From contig JAAYSR010000109.1 in NCBI GenBank assembly GCA_012518325.1, positions 1 to 7,076 of the forward strand: a DNA stretch of 7,076 nt. The letters are read 5' to 3'. Shown one piece after another: positions 5,221 to 7,076 of the stretch (position 1 is the stretch's first letter; every line of letters starts with the position of its first letter). The translations under genes were made by a program, and so were the position numbers. The notes below the pieces were generated by a model. That model was not told the origin of the DNA and searched no databases. It saw only the letters and a program-made list of their open reading frames with translations. This DNA is from Bacillota bacterium. Lineage in GTDB: Bacteria; Bacillota; Limnochordia; Darwinibacteriales; Darwinibacteriaceae.

Positions 5221-5766
5221 ATGAAGAAGTTCGTTCCAGACCTGATTTGTGAGAGTGTTTTTGCTGTTGATCTAGACAAGCTGAAGGAACGGCAGATTTC
5301 AGGCCTGTTGGTGGACATTGACAATACGCTGGTGCCCTGGGGCGAGCCTCAGATGGAGGAAGCATTTGTGGACTGGGTGAAGCGGGCTTTGCAGGAGGGT
5401 TTTCAGATCTGTCTGGTCTCCAATGCTAAACATGATCGCGCCCAAAGCTTTGCCGACCTTCTGGGTATTCCGGCAGTAGGCATGGCTTTAAAGCCGCTGG
5501 GCCGCGCGTTCCGCAGGGGCATGGCTCTCCTGGGTTTGGCACCCAATCAGGTTGCTGTAATTGGAGATCAGCTGTTTACCGACGTGTTCGGAGGCAACCG
5601 GCTTGGCCTCTATACTATTCTGATCAATCCCCTCAGTACCAATGAACTTGATACAACGAAACTGATGCGCAGAATTGAACGCAGTCTATTGGAGAAGATG
5701 GTAAAGCGGGGAATGATCAGCCGCAAGCATGCGCAAATCAGGCAGGGGAGAGAGTCAGATGACTGA
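5221..5766 (+). CDS. yqeG: YqeG family HAD IIIA-type phosphatase
   Basis: The protein has 181 residues, the usual family size. HAD motif I is VDIDNTLVPW (31-40) with Asp32 and Asp34; motif II is SNA (67-69), preceded by ICLV; the motif III lysine is Lys91 in ALKPLGRAF; motif IV is IGDQLFTDVFGGNRLG (114-129) with Asp116 and Asp121. All catalytic positions are kept, so a Mg2+-dependent phosphatase active in the cytoplasm is expected; the physiological substrate of the family is not established. The start is ATG with GGAG (5210-5213) 7 nt upstream. The last codons overlap yqeH by 8 nt, indicating translational coupling. The yqeG-yqeH pairing is conserved in many Bacillota. Confidence 0.94.
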   Translation: MKKFVPDLICESVFAVDLDKLKERQISGLLVDIDNTLVPWGEPQMEEAFVDWVKRALQEGFQICLVSNAKHDRAQSFADLLGIPAVGMALKPLGRAFRRGMALLGLAPNQVAVIGDQLFTDVFGGNRLGLYTILINPLSTNELDTTKLMRRIERSLLEKMVKRGMISRKHAQIRQGRESDD

Positions 5767-6853
5767 AAGGTATTGTCAAGGCTGCGGTGCGAGAATCCAA
5801 AGTACGGATCCCGCTCGCTTCGGATTTGTCCCGGAACATGTGCTGGGTGAAGAAAAAACGGTTCGCTGTCAGCGCTGCCACAGGATCAGCCATTACGGCC
5901 GTGACGAACTCGGGCCGGTGGATGCTGCCGATTCCATTGAGTCTATTCGCGCCGGCATCGAATGGTCCACCGGGGTATGCCTGGTGGTGGACCTTCTGGA
6001 CTTCGATGCAGGCCTTCCGCCTGAGCTGCTTGGACTGATGAGGGGGAAGAATGCGCTGCTGGCCGTGAACAAGGTGGATTTGATTCCCCCAAAGACGCCC
6101 GTCAGCGAGCTGGAGAGCTGGGTGCAATCCAGGCTTGACTATTACGGGCTGCCCCACATGAGGCCGGTCTTGGTCAGTGCTGCCAATGGATTTGGTTTTC
6201 CCGCCCTGGCGGATCAGGTGACAGCCTTGGGCAATCAGGTTCTCTTTGTGGGCATTACAAATGTTGGCAAGTCCAGTGTGCTGCAGCGCCTGCTGCGGAT
6301 GCGCATCGGCGGCGGGAAGCGCAAGCAGATCGAACCGACAGTTTCCCCCTATCCGGGAACGACTGTAAATGTGTCGCGCTGGCACTGTCCAGGCGGGCTG
6401 ATCTTGGCTGACTCACCAGGTTTCGTCCCTGGGGGCAGGATCAGTGACCTGTTGGCTCCGGACCTGGCCCAGCAGGTGATTCCCCATAAGACTCTTTCCT
6501 CGCATCTGTATGAAGTCAAGGAAGGAGATACTGTCTGCATAAAAGGACTTTGTGCCGTGGAATGCATTGGGAGCACCGCACCAGGGCTGCTTATAGGCTT
6601 TTCCGGTTCAGGAGTGAAGTGGCAGAAGTCCTCCGGCAGGCAGCTGGATAAGTGGCTGGAAAAGGATAATGACGCGGCCCCCGTCAAGGACTGGGAAGAA
6701 CACATTGTTCAGCTGGAAGCCGGGCAGGATTTATTCTTCAGCGGCCTAGGCTGGGTTTCAGCGCGAAAGGCTAAATACAAACTCAGGCTGCATATTCCTG
6801 CAGGGGCAGAGTATACGGTTCGCCCCAATCTGGTTGGACCCAAGAAAAAGTAA
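5759..6853 (+). CDS. yqeH: ribosome biogenesis GTPase YqeH
   Basis: This is a circularly permuted GTPase acting in 30S ribosomal subunit assembly. An N-terminal zinc finger (C6xxC9 and C37xxC40) is followed by the permuted G motifs: G4 NKVD (104-107), G5 SAA (140-142), G1 GITNVGKSS (165-173), G2 region PGTT (199-202) and G3 DSPG (218-221). A C-terminal domain of about 130 residues follows, ending in a basic tail GPKKK. The 364 residues match the family size. ATG at 5759 is chosen over an in-frame ATG at 5729, deep inside yqeG, because GGGGAG (5745-5750) lies 8 nt upstream and the zinc-finger motif starts directly after it (MTERYCQGCG). It overlaps the end of yqeG by 8 nt and is cotranscribed with it. 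Confidence 0.96.
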   Translation: MTERYCQGCGARIQSTDPARFGFVPEHVLGEEKTVRCQRCHRISHYGRDELGPVDAADSIESIRAGIEWSTGVCLVVDLLDFDAGLPPELLGLMRGKNALLAVNKVDLIPPKTPVSELESWVQSRLDYYGLPHMRPVLVSAANGFGFPALADQVTALGNQVLFVGITNVGKSSVLQRLLRMRIGGGKRKQIEPTVSPYPGTTVNVSRWHCPGGLILADSPGFVPGGRISDLLAPDLAQQVIPHKTLSSHLYEVKEGDTVCIKGLCAVECIGSTAPGLLIGFSGSGVKWQKSSGRQLDKWLEKDNDAAPVKDWEEHIVQLEAGQDLFFSGLGWVSARKAKYKLRLHIPAGAEYTVRPNLVGPKKK

Positions 6854-6871
6854 AAAACGGAAAGATTTTTG

Positions 6872-6901
6872 GAATAAAGCTCGTCCTCCTTGCACATACT
6901 G
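6872..6901 (+). promoter_or_regulatory. candidate forespore (sigma-G/F type) promoter
   Basis: GAATA (6872-6876), an 18-bp spacer and CATACTG (6895-6901) fit the sigma-G pattern GHATR-N18-CATNHTA at all but the last -10 position. It lies in the gap between yqeH and the next gene, about 32 bp before that gene's ATG. Short consensus, so a chance match is possible. Confidence 0.4.
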
Positions 6902-6932
6902 TAAATATCAAGAAGGTCAGGGAGGATGGAAC

Positions 6933-7076
6933 ATGTCTTTTTTGGTATACGAGAAATCCTTGGATTACAAGTCCGGTGACAAGCTGCTCCGGGATATCCG
7001 CCAAGCTGTCCGCCAGCTCAGAAAATCCGATCCGAAACTGAAAGGCTGCTCTTTGGCAGATGTGAGTCTGAAGAAG
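6933..7076 (+). CDS. unrecognised protein, 5' end (partial)
   Basis: I do not recognise this protein. ATG at 6933 has GGAGG (6921-6925) exactly 7 nt upstream, and the frame stays open for 48 codons to the window edge. The visible part is hydrophilic and basic (MSFLVYEKSLDYKSGDKLLRD..., then RQAVRQLRKSDPKLKG), with a helical look, no signal peptide and no membrane segment. An ATG at 6928 in another frame closes after 17 codons. It follows yqeH by 79 bp without a clear terminator between them, so it could be the third gene of that operon or be read from the sigma-G-like promoter in the gap. Confidence 0.6.
   Translation, partial: MSFLVYEKSLDYKSGDKLLRDIRQAVRQLRKSDPKLKGCSLADVSLKK

Noticed and set aside
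1..7076. CRISPR arrays, tRNA or rRNA genes, insertion-sequence ends.
   Set aside because: No regularly spaced repeats, cloverleaf-like sequence or transposase was seen on reading both strands.

Overview
The window reads as chromosome of an endospore-forming member of the Bacillota with moderate GC content. It carries both halves of the mother-cell sporulation sigma factor gene sigK, including an N-terminal pro-sequence, next to the conserved Gram-positive pair yqeG-yqeH. Starts are Bacillus/Clostridium-like: strong AGGAGG ribosome-binding sites, with TTG and GTG starts common. The sequence alone does not fix genus or species.

Layout. Bases 1-354 are the 3' end of an ECF-type transporter S component. 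From 429 the 5' half of sigK reads to a conserved region-2 motif ending CIENE, and the reading frame is then broken at about 774. From 774 to about 4769 lies a 3996-bp insert. The 3' half of sigK resumes at 4770 (EILMHLR...) and ends at 5123, followed by a strong terminator. A sigma-A type promoter then drives yqeG (HAD-family phosphatase) and yqeH (circularly permuted GTPase), which overlap by 8 nt. After these comes the start of an unrecognised gene with a good ribosome-binding site and a possible forespore (sigma-G type) promoter.

The insert is a very small 'skin'-type element. It carries a serine recombinase (the SpoIVCA role) abutting its right end. Divergent from this is a leftward two-gene sugar module, beta-phosphoglucomutase (pgmB) and a GH65 glycoside phosphorylase that looks like maltose phosphorylase (mapA), whose stop codon sits inside the left attachment site. 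Both junctions share GAGA. Recombination there restores an uninterrupted 232-residue pro-sigma-K across the same CIENE/ILMHLR boundary as the Bacillus subtilis skin junction. The predicted attB and attP are each strongly palindromic about a GA dinucleotide, whereas the present junctions are less symmetric, as expected for attL and attR.

Main point of interest. This appears to be a roughly 4-kb developmental excision element. Its recombinase ends at 283 residues, without the zinc-ribbon and coiled-coil part usual in large serine recombinases, and its only other cargo is a maltose-phosphorolysis pathway (maltose + Pi to glucose + beta-glucose-1-phosphate, then to glucose-6-phosphate). Excision itself is inferred from sequence, not demonstrated.
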